A stretch of 64,000 nt of DNA from Chersky-840 sp050011815 (lineage in GTDB: Bacteria > Actinomycetota > Acidimicrobiia > Acidimicrobiales > UBA8190), in the NCBI GenBank assembly GCA_050011815.1, contig JBEKIJ010000010.1, forward strand, positions 138,107 through 202,106, given 5' to 3'. Under the pieces are notes generated by a model. The model saw nothing but the letters and a program-made list of their open reading frames with translations, was not told the origin of the DNA and searched no databases. Every line of letters begins with the position of its first letter. Positions within the stretch are counted from its first letter, which is position 1. A program made the translations under genes and the position numbers. Below, piece by piece: positions 1-8,217 of the stretch.

Positions 1-577
1 TCCAGACGATCGTGCTGTCGATCGTCTCGCCCACCGCGGCGATCAGCTCCAGCCGCAGCCCGTCCACCTCCAGGTCGAGGCTCTCGTCAAAGGTGACGTC
101 GGGCACGGGCGTGTCCTGGCGCATGGGAACCCCGGGGTTCTCGCCGGCGATCCGGACGGCGTCCCGTCCGGTCATGTCGAACCAGATCCCCGCGGTGCGG
201 AACCGCAACTGGCGGATGCGGGCGTCGTCGCGCTGGCAGGCGACGTTGTTGGCCTGCGCCACGTAGGCGGTTCCCAGCTCGCGAAACAGTTGGACCCCAC
301 CGAGGTGGTCAACATGTCCCTGAGTGCTCAAGATGTAGGGGGTGGGGCCGGGACGCAGGTCGTCGAACACGCGCTTGTGGTGAGGCGCCTCGTAGCCCAT
401 GCCGGTGTTGACGATGATCCGAGATCGATCTGTCAGCAGACAGTAGGCCGCCGTCGTGCCACCGGAGCGGTAGAGGAAGTCGGTGACGCGGTGGGCGGGG
501 TCGTCATAGCGAGGAATGAGGAGCTCCTTACCGGGCCGCTCGGCAACCAACCGGTCAACCTCGTCATCGATCGTCAT
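1..577 (-). CDS. Metallo-beta-lactamase-fold hydrolase, C-terminally cut by the window edge
   Basis: The ATG at 577 overlaps the stop of the upstream sulfotransferase gene as ATGA, so the two are translationally coupled. The frame stays open to base 1, giving 192 codons of an incomplete gene. Residues around 93-102 read STQGHVDHLGG, the metal-binding loop of the MBL fold (normally HxHxDH), but with Gln where the first His should be. Further on GETIDST stands where most members have the GHT motif. Similar GET(D/I)D variants occur in alkylsulfatase-like MBL proteins (family knowledge). The fold is clear; substrate and metal content are not. It is the last visible gene of a minus-strand run that begins near 4207. 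Confidence 0.75.
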   Translation of the reverse strand, partial: MTIDDEVDRLVAERPGKELLIPRYDDPAHRVTDFLYRSGGTTAAYCLLTDRSRIIVNTGMGYEAPHHKRVFDDLRPGPTPYILSTQGHVDHLGGVQLFRELGTAYVAQANNVACQRDDARIRQLRFRTAGIWFDMTGRDAVRIAGENPGVPMRQDTPVPDVTFDESLDLEVDGLRLELIAAVGETIDSTIVW

Positions 578-1827
578 GTCACCTCCTCTGCCACGGGGAA
601 CCGGTCAAGATAGAAGCCGAACGGGCTACGGACGTCCCGAGGGGTGACTCCGAAATCGGCCCGCAGGTCGTAGGCGACCTGGCCGTCGACCCCTCGCCGA
701 TGGGCGTCGCGATAGGCGGTGATCTGGTGCCGGGCTTCGTCGGTCATGGCGAGCCCCGCCACCCCGTAGATGCGTTCCACCATCGCCAGGTCGTCTTCCA
801 TGAACTCGTGGAACAGGACATCGACCGAGCGCTCCCCAGCGACGACGTGGCGGTCACGCACAGAGGCCTCGAGCAGCCGCCGGATCCGGTCGCGCCAATA
901 GTCGATGTAGAAGTCCGGCCTGGGGTGTCGGTAGCTCAGACGAGCGGCATACGTCATCATGGTGGCAGCGGACTGCACCACCGAGACCGGATCTCGGTGG
1001 GTGACCACGACGGTGGCATCGGGGAACGTCGCGACGAGCGGGCCCAGTTGCTCCAGGTGTTGCGGCGATTTGAGCACCCAGCGTTGGCGCGGCCGCAGCC
1101 ATTGCAGGACCTGCAGGACGGTCCGGAGATAGCCGTAGTGCGGGGTCTGGTCGTGTGAGAGGTAATAGTCACGCCAACGGGGACAGCGTGATACCCACTC
1201 CGGGGTATAGCTCGAGAAATCCGGCAGTTCGAGTTCGAGCTCCTCATGCACGTGATCCGGGTGCATGGGATGCATGGCGGGAAGGTGCGGGAGGGTCATC
1301 CGCATCCCTTCCCATGCCTGCTGGCAGCGCTGCCAGCGCGGATCGACACCATCGGCACCGATCGACTCTCGGGGGTCGGGCACGGGCTCGTAGCTCTCCC
1401 ACAGCGGCATCGACCGCAGCCGTTGGTCAGCGGCGATGAGATTCACCAGATGGGTCGTGCCCGAGCGCGGAAGCCCCACGACGACGATGGGACGATCGAT
1501 CCGTATCTCGAGAATCTCGGGATGGCGCTCGAGCACGTCCCTGATGCGCAAGCGGTTGGAGGCATAGCGCACACAGTCGTTGAAGAACCCCAATCTGCCC
1601 AGCCCTGTCCGGTCACCGTCGCCATCCATCTCCGAGAGCCAGAGTTCCAGCCTCCCCGTGAAGTCCGAGGGCCCGAAGTCGTCGAGGCCGGTCCGAGCCA
1701 TCGCCGCGTCCACGACGGCGTCCACCGCCAGTTCGACGTGGTGGCGCTCGCCGTACTCGAGGGCGGCACGCTGGACGTCGGTGTAGCGGGGCTTCGCCAG
1801 ATCGTCGATGCGGATGGGGTCCGCCAC
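574..1827 (-). CDS. Sulfotransferase family protein (PAPS-dependent type)
   Basis: About 417 residues, matching the long bacterial sulfotransferase_3 type. Near residue 136 VVVGLPRSGTTHL is the 5'-phosphosulfate-binding loop, and VVTHRDPVSVV further on is the 3'-phosphate-binding region. Enzymes of this type move sulfate from PAPS to a hydroxyl or amine of a small molecule; nothing here identifies the acceptor. The preceding SDR stop is at 1833-1835. I chose GTG at 1827; TTG at 1836, overlapping that stop, is an alternative adding three residues. The 3' end overlaps the metallo-beta-lactamase gene by four bases, so the genes are likely co-transcribed. Confidence 0.85.
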   Translation of the reverse strand: MADPIRIDDLAKPRYTDVQRAALEYGERHHVELAVDAVVDAAMARTGLDDFGPSDFTGRLELWLSEMDGDGDRTGLGRLGFFNDCVRYASNRLRIRDVLERHPEILEIRIDRPIVVVGLPRSGTTHLVNLIAADQRLRSMPLWESYEPVPDPRESIGADGVDPRWQRCQQAWEGMRMTLPHLPAMHPMHPDHVHEELELELPDFSSYTPEWVSRCPRWRDYYLSHDQTPHYGYLRTVLQVLQWLRPRQRWVLKSPQHLEQLGPLVATFPDATVVVTHRDPVSVVQSAATMMTYAARLSYRHPRPDFYIDYWRDRIRRLLEASVRDRHVVAGERSVDVLFHEFMEDDLAMVERIYGVAGLAMTDEARHQITAYRDAHRRGVDGQVAYDLRADFGVTPRDVRSPFGFYLDRFPVAEEVT

Positions 1828-1832
1828 GCCGG

Positions 1833-2594
1833 TCAACCCTGGACCGAAAAGCCGCCGTCCACCGGCAAGGTCTGGCCGGTGACATAGCGGGCCGCAGGGC
1901 TGGCCAGGAAGAGTACGACCGGTGCCACGTCGTCGGGAGTGCCGAATCGCCGCATGGGCGTGCGCTCCCGCAACGGAGCGGTGAGCTCGTCGAATCCAAG
2001 CATGGGGGCGGTCATATTCGACTCGATGATCCCCGGCGCCACGGCGTTCACCCGCACGCCATCCTTGGCCCATGCCACCGCCAGCCCCTTGGTCAGCTGC
2101 ACCACGGCGGCCTTGGCGGCACCATAGGCAGGGACGACCTCGAGACCGAAGAAGCTTGTCATCGAGCCTACGTTGATCACACTGCCACCGCCGTCGATGG
2201 CGCTGGCGACAAGGAACTGCTTGCAAGCAGTGGTCAGGCGGAAGGCACCGAAGAGGTTGGTGGCGACCACCTCCTCGAACACGACCGGCTCCCACTCGCT
2301 GCGACCTCCGGGAAGGTTCTGACCGGCATTGTTGACCAGCACGTCGAGCCGATCCAGACCTTGGGCGAGACGAGCGATCGCCGACGCGTCCGACATCGCC
2401 AGCGGCCGGTACTCGAAGGACGAGAGATCGTGGTCGTAGTCCTCGGCTGACGGTCGGGTGCCGGTGATCGTCACCGAGGCCCCGGCGGTGTTGAAGGCGC
2501 GCGCCACGCCGAGGCCGATGCCGTTGGAACCCCCGGTGACAAGGACCCGCGCCCCCGAGAAGTCAAAGGTCGCCGTTACCACACCGATTCCCAT
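1833..2594 (-). CDS. Short-chain dehydrogenase/reductase (SDR)
   Basis: A 253-residue classical SDR. The N-terminal TGGSNGIG cofactor loop (about residues 20-27), the NNAG motif, the catalytic Ser in NVGSM and the YGAAK active-site Tyr-Lys are all present, as is the C-terminal PVDGGFSV typical of FabG-like enzymes. It should oxidise or reduce an alcohol/ketone with NAD(P)(H); the substrate is unknown. The start ATG lies inside the end of the Gfo/Idh/MocA gene (19-base overlap) and the stop is next to the sulfotransferase start. This places it in the middle of a five-gene minus-strand unit. Confidence 0.9.
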   Translation of the reverse strand: MGIGVVTATFDFSGARVLVTGGSNGIGLGVARAFNTAGASVTITGTRPSAEDYDHDLSSFEYRPLAMSDASAIARLAQGLDRLDVLVNNAGQNLPGGRSEWEPVVFEEVVATNLFGAFRLTTACKQFLVASAIDGGGSVINVGSMTSFFGLEVVPAYGAAKAAVVQLTKGLAVAWAKDGVRVNAVAPGIIESNMTAPMLGFDELTAPLRERTPMRRFGTPDDVAPVVLFLASPAARYVTGQTLPVDGGFSVQG

Positions 2595-3625
2595 CGCCCT
2601 GTTTGTGCCGATCGGTACATGGCAAGTGCAGCCCGGAGCTCTCCGAGGGCGTACTCGGCGGAGGCCGCTGGGGTGACCCCGTCGAGAACGGCTGCTTCGA
2701 AATCGGCGATCTGGGCCTCATAGCTCTTGAAGTAGTTGCCCCCACCGATCACCATTCCCCGAACTTCGCTTCCGTCATGAAGAACCACTCGCCCGTGTTC
2801 GACCACGATCTCGCCTCGAGTGCCCGTGAGCTGAAAGGGAGCTACAGGAGCCGTCGGACCAGGGGAAAGGATGGCGTCGAAGCTGGCCACCACTCCGGTG
2901 TCGAACCGACACAGTGCCCGGCACAGAGACTCCCCTTCCATCGCGTCCACCGGTCGAGCCGTCGCCGCCACCACGTCTTTGATCTCGCCCAGCCACATGC
3001 GTAGCGGCCGCAGCCAGTGCGATCCGGCGTCGATGGCGATGCCACCCCCGGTCGCCACCGCCGAGAGACGCCAAGGATCCTCACCCTGGTAGAACTCCTC
3101 CATCGGCGCAGCGCAGTGCCAAGAGCGGGCGGTGATCACGTCACCGATGGCGCCTTCCTCGACAAGTCTCTTGGCCGTTAGGACCTCGGGCCAGTACTGG
3201 GCGTTCTCCGCCACCATGAAGACGGTCCCGGCCTTGTGGGCTGCCGCCAGGATCCGACCGCATGCCTCGAGCGTGGGCGCCATGGGCTTCTCCAGGAGGA
3301 GGTGCCGACCGGCGGTCAGGACCGCGACCGCGGCGGCCTCGTGACGATCGTGGGGGACCATGACCAATGCGGCATCGAAGGCATCGGCGTCGAGGGCGTC
3401 CTCGATATCGGTGTAGGGCTCCGCGCCTGTCGCCGATGCCAGGGCATGAGCCCTTTCAGGGAGCACGTCGACGACGGCAGTGACGTCGGTGCGAACCGCA
3501 GCTCGGCCGATCGCCTCGAGGTGCCACCTGGCGATGGCACCGCATCCGACCATCCCCAGTCGAACCCGCTCCCCCGCCGCCACAACGGCCGACGGTAACC
3601 CACGGGTCCCAGGGCGCTCAACCAC
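2576..3625 (-). CDS. Gfo/Idh/MocA family oxidoreductase
   Basis: 349 residues from a GTG start. A Rossmann loop GMVGCGAIA lies near residue 24 and the family hallmark EKPMAP near residue 112, where the Lys is the usual catalytic residue. The C-terminal half has the alpha/beta substrate domain with GGGIAIDAGSHW. Members oxidise or epimerise sugars, inositols or related polyols with NAD(P). A later GTG (VAAGERVRL) could also be the start, because the first 15 residues do not look like the fold. It is translationally coupled to the downstream SDR, suggesting successive redox steps on one compound. Confidence 0.9.
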   Translation of the reverse strand: MVERPGTRGLPSAVVAAGERVRLGMVGCGAIARWHLEAIGRAAVRTDVTAVVDVLPERAHALASATGAEPYTDIEDALDADAFDAALVMVPHDRHEAAAVAVLTAGRHLLLEKPMAPTLEACGRILAAAHKAGTVFMVAENAQYWPEVLTAKRLVEEGAIGDVITARSWHCAAPMEEFYQGEDPWRLSAVATGGGIAIDAGSHWLRPLRMWLGEIKDVVAATARPVDAMEGESLCRALCRFDTGVVASFDAILSPGPTAPVAPFQLTGTRGEIVVEHGRVVLHDGSEVRGMVIGGGNYFKSYEAQIADFEAAVLDGVTPAASAEYALGELRAALAMYRSAQTGRWESVW

Positions 3626-3673
3626 GATCTGTACCGACCGTAGAGGGGACAGCCTTCGTCGGGGGAGGTCAGC

Positions 3674-4207
3674 TCAACCGAGGGATCTGACGGGGTCGCT
3701 GCCGTCCCAGTCTTTCGCAGCATCCCGAACCAACTTCGCCATCCACTTGGTGGTCTGGTTGAGCTCCATGACCTCGATGACGGTGCTCGTGAACCCGTCG
3801 GCATCGAGATAGGCGAACTTGGCGATCCCTCCCCCGCTCCCGTGGTGCACCACGGGCCAACCAGCCCCTCGCGCTCCGGCGATGGTGGCATCGAAGTCCT
3901 CGCTCCAGAAAGCGACATGGTGGAACCCGACCCTGCCGGCATCGGTGAACTCCTTGTAGATGCTCGGCGACTCGTCCTCCTGCTGGATCAACTCGATCTG
4001 CAGCTCGCCCGAATTGGCAAACGCGATGGAAACAACGGGAGCCGTCTTCTGACCCCTGTACTCGCTGTCTGTCTGGGCGAACGACGGGAGCACGATCCAA
4101 GGACCGATCCCCAGGCCCAACCACTGACCGATGGCGACCTCAAGGTCGCGGACCAGATACGCGTTTTGACGGATCGGCCCCGGGAACACGGGACTGGTGG
4201 TGCTCAT
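3674..4207 (-). CDS. VOC (glyoxalase/bleomycin-resistance) family protein
   Basis: 177 residues from the ATG at 4207, which follows a GAGGGTGAGGG ribosome-binding site; longer readings from 4273 add sequence that does not look coding. The protein has paired VOC beta-alpha-beta modules: QNAYLVRDL at the start, ELIQQEDE, then HHVAFWSEDFD and a terminal STVIEVMEL. These carry His and Glu at places typical of metal-binding VOC enzymes (isomerases, dioxygenases, lyases). The substrate cannot be named. It is the first gene of the minus-strand run and faces the divergent hydrolase at 4463 across about 255 bases. Confidence 0.85.
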   Translation of the reverse strand: MSTTSPVFPGPIRQNAYLVRDLEVAIGQWLGLGIGPWIVLPSFAQTDSEYRGQKTAPVVSIAFANSGELQIELIQQEDESPSIYKEFTDAGRVGFHHVAFWSEDFDATIAGARGAGWPVVHHGSGGGIAKFAYLDADGFTSTVIEVMELNQTTKWMAKLVRDAAKDWDGSDPVRSLG

Positions 4208-4462
4208 AGGACCCTCACCCTCTTCCGGTGTCGACTGTCGGCGCGTCCCGATTCGGCAGGTTGATTGTGGCATGTTCCACTCAGACGGGCCTGCCCAGTG
4301 CCCGTCGTCCCGATCGTCGGCCGGGCCTTCCTGGTGACCGCTTCTCGCTCTGCCACACCGACCGCTGTAACCCTGCGTTCATAGGCACGTTACGCGGCGG
4401 TGACGGACGAGCCGTAGAACAGGATGGGCCCGGACAACCCGGCCGAAGCTCATGGGAGCGCC

Positions 4463-5482
4463 ATGGTCGAAGCGAACGGCAAGATCAAGTCGACGTTCCA
4501 GCTGATGGAGCGGTCCGAGGGGATCCAGTACCGATTCTTCACGATTCACGGCCACCGGCGGGCGTTCCTGTCCGCGGGCCAAGGTCCCCCGCTCCTGCTG
4601 ATCCACGGTATCGGCGACTCCTCGAGCACCTGGCTTCCGGTGGTGGAGTCCTTCGCCACCGACCACACCGTCATCGCTCCTGATCTGCTCGGGCACGGGC
4701 TCTCCGATAAGCCTCGCGCCGACTACTCCGTTGCCGCGTACGCCAATGGCATGAGAGACCTGCTGTCAGTGCTCGACGTCGATCGAGTCTCTGTTGTCGG
4801 TCACTCCCTCGGGGGTGGCGTTGCCGCTCAGTTCGCCTACACCTTTCCTGAACGCTGCGAACGCCTGGTCCTGGTGGGGACAGGTGGGATCGCACGAAGC
4901 GTGAGCCTGCTGTTGCGCCTGGCCGCCGCCCCCAATGCCGACCTGCTGATGCCCACGTTCGGCTCGCCGGTGTTCAAGGCCGGTGCCCGAGTGGCTGCCC
5001 ACCTTCTTCGTCTCCTGGGCACAGACCTCGGGCGCGATACCGAGGAGATCCTGAAGGTCTTCGACGCGCTGCCGGACTCTGCAGCGCGCCGGGCCATTCT
5101 CCGCACGCTCCGCTCGGGTGTCGACTGGCGGGGACAGGTCATCACGATGCTCGATCGTGCCTACCTGACCGAGGGGATGCCCACCCTGCTCCTGTGGGGA
5201 GCCCACGATGCCATCATCCCGGTCGAACAGGCCTACCTTGCCGCTGCCGCCATGCCCGGGAGCCGGCTGGAGATCTTCGATGAGGCCGGACACTTCCCTC
5301 ATCACTCCGACCCGCAGCGCTTCACTTCCGTGGTCCGCGCCTTTTTGGCCGATACGGCACCGTCGCATTTTGAGCCCGAACTGTGGCGCGAACGCCTGAG
5401 GCGGGGGCAGCCGGTGCAAGCCGTCCAACGGACCGGGAACGCCGACGGGGTCCTGTCGGGCAGCGTCCGGAGTGGGACCTGA
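4463..5482 (+). CDS. Alpha/beta hydrolase
   Basis: About 339 residues. The nucleophile elbow GHSLGGG, oxyanion-hole segment LLIHGIGD, the acid in LLLWGAHD and the His in EAGHFPHH form a complete Ser-Asp-His triad. I chose ATG 4463 because GGGAGCG lies just before it; ATG 4424 would add 13 residues. Proteins of this kind are esterases, C-C hydrolases or dehalogenases. The architecture is closest to the general MhpC/lipase-like group, so the reaction is open. The C-terminus has a basic low-complexity tail (RERLRRGQPVQAV). It is transcribed away from the VOC gene. Confidence 0.9.
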   Translation: MVEANGKIKSTFQLMERSEGIQYRFFTIHGHRRAFLSAGQGPPLLLIHGIGDSSSTWLPVVESFATDHTVIAPDLLGHGLSDKPRADYSVAAYANGMRDLLSVLDVDRVSVVGHSLGGGVAAQFAYTFPERCERLVLVGTGGIARSVSLLLRLAAAPNADLLMPTFGSPVFKAGARVAAHLLRLLGTDLGRDTEEILKVFDALPDSAARRAILRTLRSGVDWRGQVITMLDRAYLTEGMPTLLLWGAHDAIIPVEQAYLAAAAMPGSRLEIFDEAGHFPHHSDPQRFTSVVRAFLADTAPSHFEPELWRERLRRGQPVQAVQRTGNADGVLSGSVRSGT

Positions 5483-5778
5483 GCACAGCGTGCTCCGCAT
5501 GCCGGATCGACGCCTTGGCGACCCGATGGGCGCTGAGGGTGATCGCGGGGTGCTGACGCCCGTCCTCGACGGTCCCGGACCGAAGGCGTGACCCTCTCGG
5601 CGTCGTGGCACTGTCCCCTCCGTGCCAACGCGAGTTTCGCTTATCACTGGTGCGTGATCACGGCGCGAGCAACGGCCCGACGCATACCGATGCCCCGGCA
5701 GGGAGATGGTTGAGACCGGAAGCGCCATTCCTATAGCTTTTGTGCCCTCGGGTAACCGGAGGGGGGAGGGGCCGAGCA

Positions 5779-6477
5779 GTGCGGAAACTGCCTATGGCGC
5801 CGATGGCGGCTGTGCTGATCCTGACAGCCCTCGGTGCCGCGGCGTGTGGGAGCTCCAAGACGCCCATAGCCACCACCGCCCAGGCCAGAATGACGGCGTT
5901 CTGCGCAGCCGACAAGAGCCTGGACAGGGCCAGCGCCAACGTCTCCTCCAAGTCGGGGTTTCTCCGCGTTCTGAAAGCACACCCATCAGCACTCAGAACC
6001 ATCGCCAACGATGCCCCTGCCGGCAAGCTGGGTCACCAGGCCCGGTCTCTGGCCAAGGCTGCAGAAGCCGCCGTGGCCTCCAACAGCGCCACACGTCTGA
6101 ACGACCCCTCACTGGATTCCGCCGGCGCTGACGTGGACACCTACTGCCGCATCGACGGGACCGGGAACCCCCTCCCCCGTGACTTTGCCAAAGGCAGAGG
6201 GACCGCCTTCTGCGCCGTTTCGAGCTCCATCAACGCCGGCACGCAAGCGGCCACGAACGAGGCCGGCGTACTGGCCTTTCTCGCGGGCAATCAAACCCTC
6301 ATCAACCAGTACGACTTCTACGTCCCCCATCTGCCCAGTCCGGTCCGGACCGATGCGCAGACGCTCGTGACGACGGCCCGGGCGGCGATCGCGGCCAACA
6401 GCCCCGCAGCGTTGGAGACACGAGCGGTCTCCCGTGCCAGCACGGCGGTACGGCTCTTCTGCGGACAGAATCAGTAG
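5779..6477 (+). CDS. Putative lipoprotein with two tandem repeat domains
   Basis: The GTG start at 5779 follows a strong GGAGGGG site. About 232 residues: a short basic N-terminus, a hydrophobic stretch and a lipobox LGAAAC, so it should be exported and lipid-anchored. The mature part consists of two homologous segments of about 85 residues. Each begins TAFCA, runs through a helical Ala-rich part (ARSLAKAAEAAVASNSA in the first, AQTLVTTARAAIAANSP in the second) and ends in a Cys (DTYC, RLFC), giving one likely disulfide per copy. I recognise no named family. It stands alone between two plus-strand genes. Confidence 0.75.
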   Translation: MRKLPMAPMAAVLILTALGAAACGSSKTPIATTAQARMTAFCAADKSLDRASANVSSKSGFLRVLKAHPSALRTIANDAPAGKLGHQARSLAKAAEAAVASNSATRLNDPSLDSAGADVDTYCRIDGTGNPLPRDFAKGRGTAFCAVSSSINAGTQAATNEAGVLAFLAGNQTLINQYDFYVPHLPSPVRTDAQTLVTTARAAIAANSPAALETRAVSRASTAVRLFCGQNQ

Positions 6478-6684
6478 TCGGGGCAATTCTCGAGCACACC
6501 CCGTGATGCGCGCGTCGTGGAGTGGGGCGCCGTGCGGGTCAGGCGCACCGAGCACCACGTTGCCCGGAGGGCTCGACATTGCGGTCCTCGGCACGGGCTT
6601 GTCGCCGGCCCTCCTTGCTCTCGAGCCCGACGGAGGGAGTCGTGATCCACCCGACCGCCAGGGAAAGCGCTGAATCTCGGGGTC

Positions 6685-6690
6685 TATAGT
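6685..6690 (+). promoter_or_regulatory. -10 element of near-leaderless methyltransferase promoter
   Basis: TATAGT sits 8 bases before the GTG at 6699. With +1 expected about seven bases after the hexamer, the transcript would start at or within two bases of the start codon. No ribosome-binding site is visible, which fits leaderless translation. Confidence 0.5.
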
Positions 6691-6698
6691 CACGCCCA

Positions 6699-7928
6699 GT
6701 GAAACCAGACTCGACAACGGCGCCCGTGGTGGAGCTTCATCGACCCGGCGCACGCCCGGATGCGGCCTCGGTTCCCTCCGTCGTTGCTACGACGCCCACA
6801 GGTCGATTCCATTTCGATATTGCACAAGCGCGCCTCCAGCTCAGATCCTCTGCCGGAAGGCGGGCTCTGGCCAAGTCAGTGGTGGTCCAGGTGGCGCTGG
6901 CCTTGCGCGCCAGGCTCGTGACCTTTCTCCCACCGCGCACGCAACTCGAACTCGTCACCAACGTCGGAAACCTGCTGACGCGCCAAGCTGTGCGTGTCGT
7001 GGCTTCCCTCGACATTCCCGATCTGATCGCGGCGGGGATCACCGAGGTGGACGACCTCGCTGCGCAGGTGGGCGCCGACCGCGACGCCTTGCGCAGGTTG
7101 TCACGCCATCTCGTGCGGCGCGGCATCTTCACGCAACCCACGCCTTCCTCTTTGGGATTGACGGCCGTGGGCGAGCTGCTTCTCTCCAGTGCACCAGGGG
7201 GCCGACACCAGTATTTCCAGCTGAGTGGGGTCCTGCCCCGATTCGAATCGGCTTTGGCTGGGATGATGCACAGCGTCCTCACCGGAGAACCTGCCTATGC
7301 CTACATCCACGGTGCAGGGCTGTGGGAGCAGATGGGTGGCGATCCACTTCTCACAGCGTCTTTCGATGCGGAGATGAACAGCCATGCTCGACAGATCGGG
7401 GCCGCCCTTGCCGCGCATTACGACTGGAGGGGTGTGTCGCGTATCGGCGACGTGGGGGGTGGGAGTGGAGCGCTGCTGCGAATCCTGTTGGACCATCTTC
7501 ACGACGCGAGCGGGACGATCATCGAGTTCGCCGATGCCGCCCAGCGAGCCAGGGACGCGGTGAACGACACAGGCTTCGCCGATCGGTGCCAGGTTGTGGA
7601 GGCCGATTTCTTCGACCATGTCCCGGCTGTCGCCGATGCATACCTGCTCAGCTGGATCCTGCACGATTGGGACGACGACGACGCAGTGACGATACTTCGG
7701 CACTGTCGCAGGGCTGCCAGCCCTCAGGGACGTGTGTTGGTGATCGAGAAACCCTATGACCTCGCCGCCGACTCCGATCTCGACATTCGCATGCTGGTCT
7801 TCTTCGGAGCTCGCGAACGGACACGCCGCGAGTACGAGATGCTTGCCGTGCGCAGCGGGCTCCGCGTCGAGTCTTGGACGCCGCTCGTCTCGGGCTTCTC
7901 GGTCATGGACTGCCGGCCGGTTGATTGA
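6699..7928 (+). CDS. SAM-dependent O-methyltransferase (plant-type/PF00891-like)
   Basis: 409 residues. An N-terminal winged-helix dimerisation domain (about 85-180) is followed by the Rossmann SAM-binding domain with DVGGGSG at 251-257. The catalytic His lies in LSWILHDWDDD (H322), as in small-molecule O-methyltransferases such as acetylserotonin, carminomycin or hydroxyneurosporene methyltransferases. About 80 N-terminal residues precede the usual domain start. These enzymes methylate phenolic or enolic hydroxyls of secondary metabolites or pigments. The next gene is an Asp/Asn-hydroxylase-like protein, so a tailoring pair is possible, but no biosynthetic core gene is nearby. Confidence 0.88.
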   Translation: MKPDSTTAPVVELHRPGARPDAASVPSVVATTPTGRFHFDIAQARLQLRSSAGRRALAKSVVVQVALALRARLVTFLPPRTQLELVTNVGNLLTRQAVRVVASLDIPDLIAAGITEVDDLAAQVGADRDALRRLSRHLVRRGIFTQPTPSSLGLTAVGELLLSSAPGGRHQYFQLSGVLPRFESALAGMMHSVLTGEPAYAYIHGAGLWEQMGGDPLLTASFDAEMNSHARQIGAALAAHYDWRGVSRIGDVGGGSGALLRILLDHLHDASGTIIEFADAAQRARDAVNDTGFADRCQVVEADFFDHVPAVADAYLLSWILHDWDDDDAVTILRHCRRAASPQGRVLVIEKPYDLAADSDLDIRMLVFFGARERTRREYEMLAVRSGLRVESWTPLVSGFSVMDCRPVD

Positions 7929-8217
7929 CAAGGACATCGCAGCTTCCTCCGGACGGGCCTGACAATCCTGGTCCTGGTGGCATTCCAAGAGCTCGGACTC
8001 GCAGCGGCATTGGGACCGACCTCCGCCGTTCCCGCGTGTCATCCCACCCGGTGGCCACACGCGCCTCACGCCTCACAGCTGATTGCCACAGGGGCGGCGT
8101 TCTGACAAGATCCGCAACCTCGAGGTGGTGACTCCTCCCGAAGTCGCCCGGCGCAGTGACCTTGTGGCTTCCGGGTCGATCGACCTGAGGCGCTTACACA
8201 GGGGGGAAGGACAGGCG

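Noticed and set aside
1836..2295. N-terminal extension of the sulfotransferase frame
   Set aside because: It overlaps the SDR gene in another frame and its translation is Arg/Gly-rich with no similarity to sulfotransferases.
5481..5495. Small inverted repeat GAGCAC-AGC-GTGCTC after the alpha/beta hydrolase stop
   Set aside because: Only a 6-bp stem with no U-tract; too weak to call a terminator.
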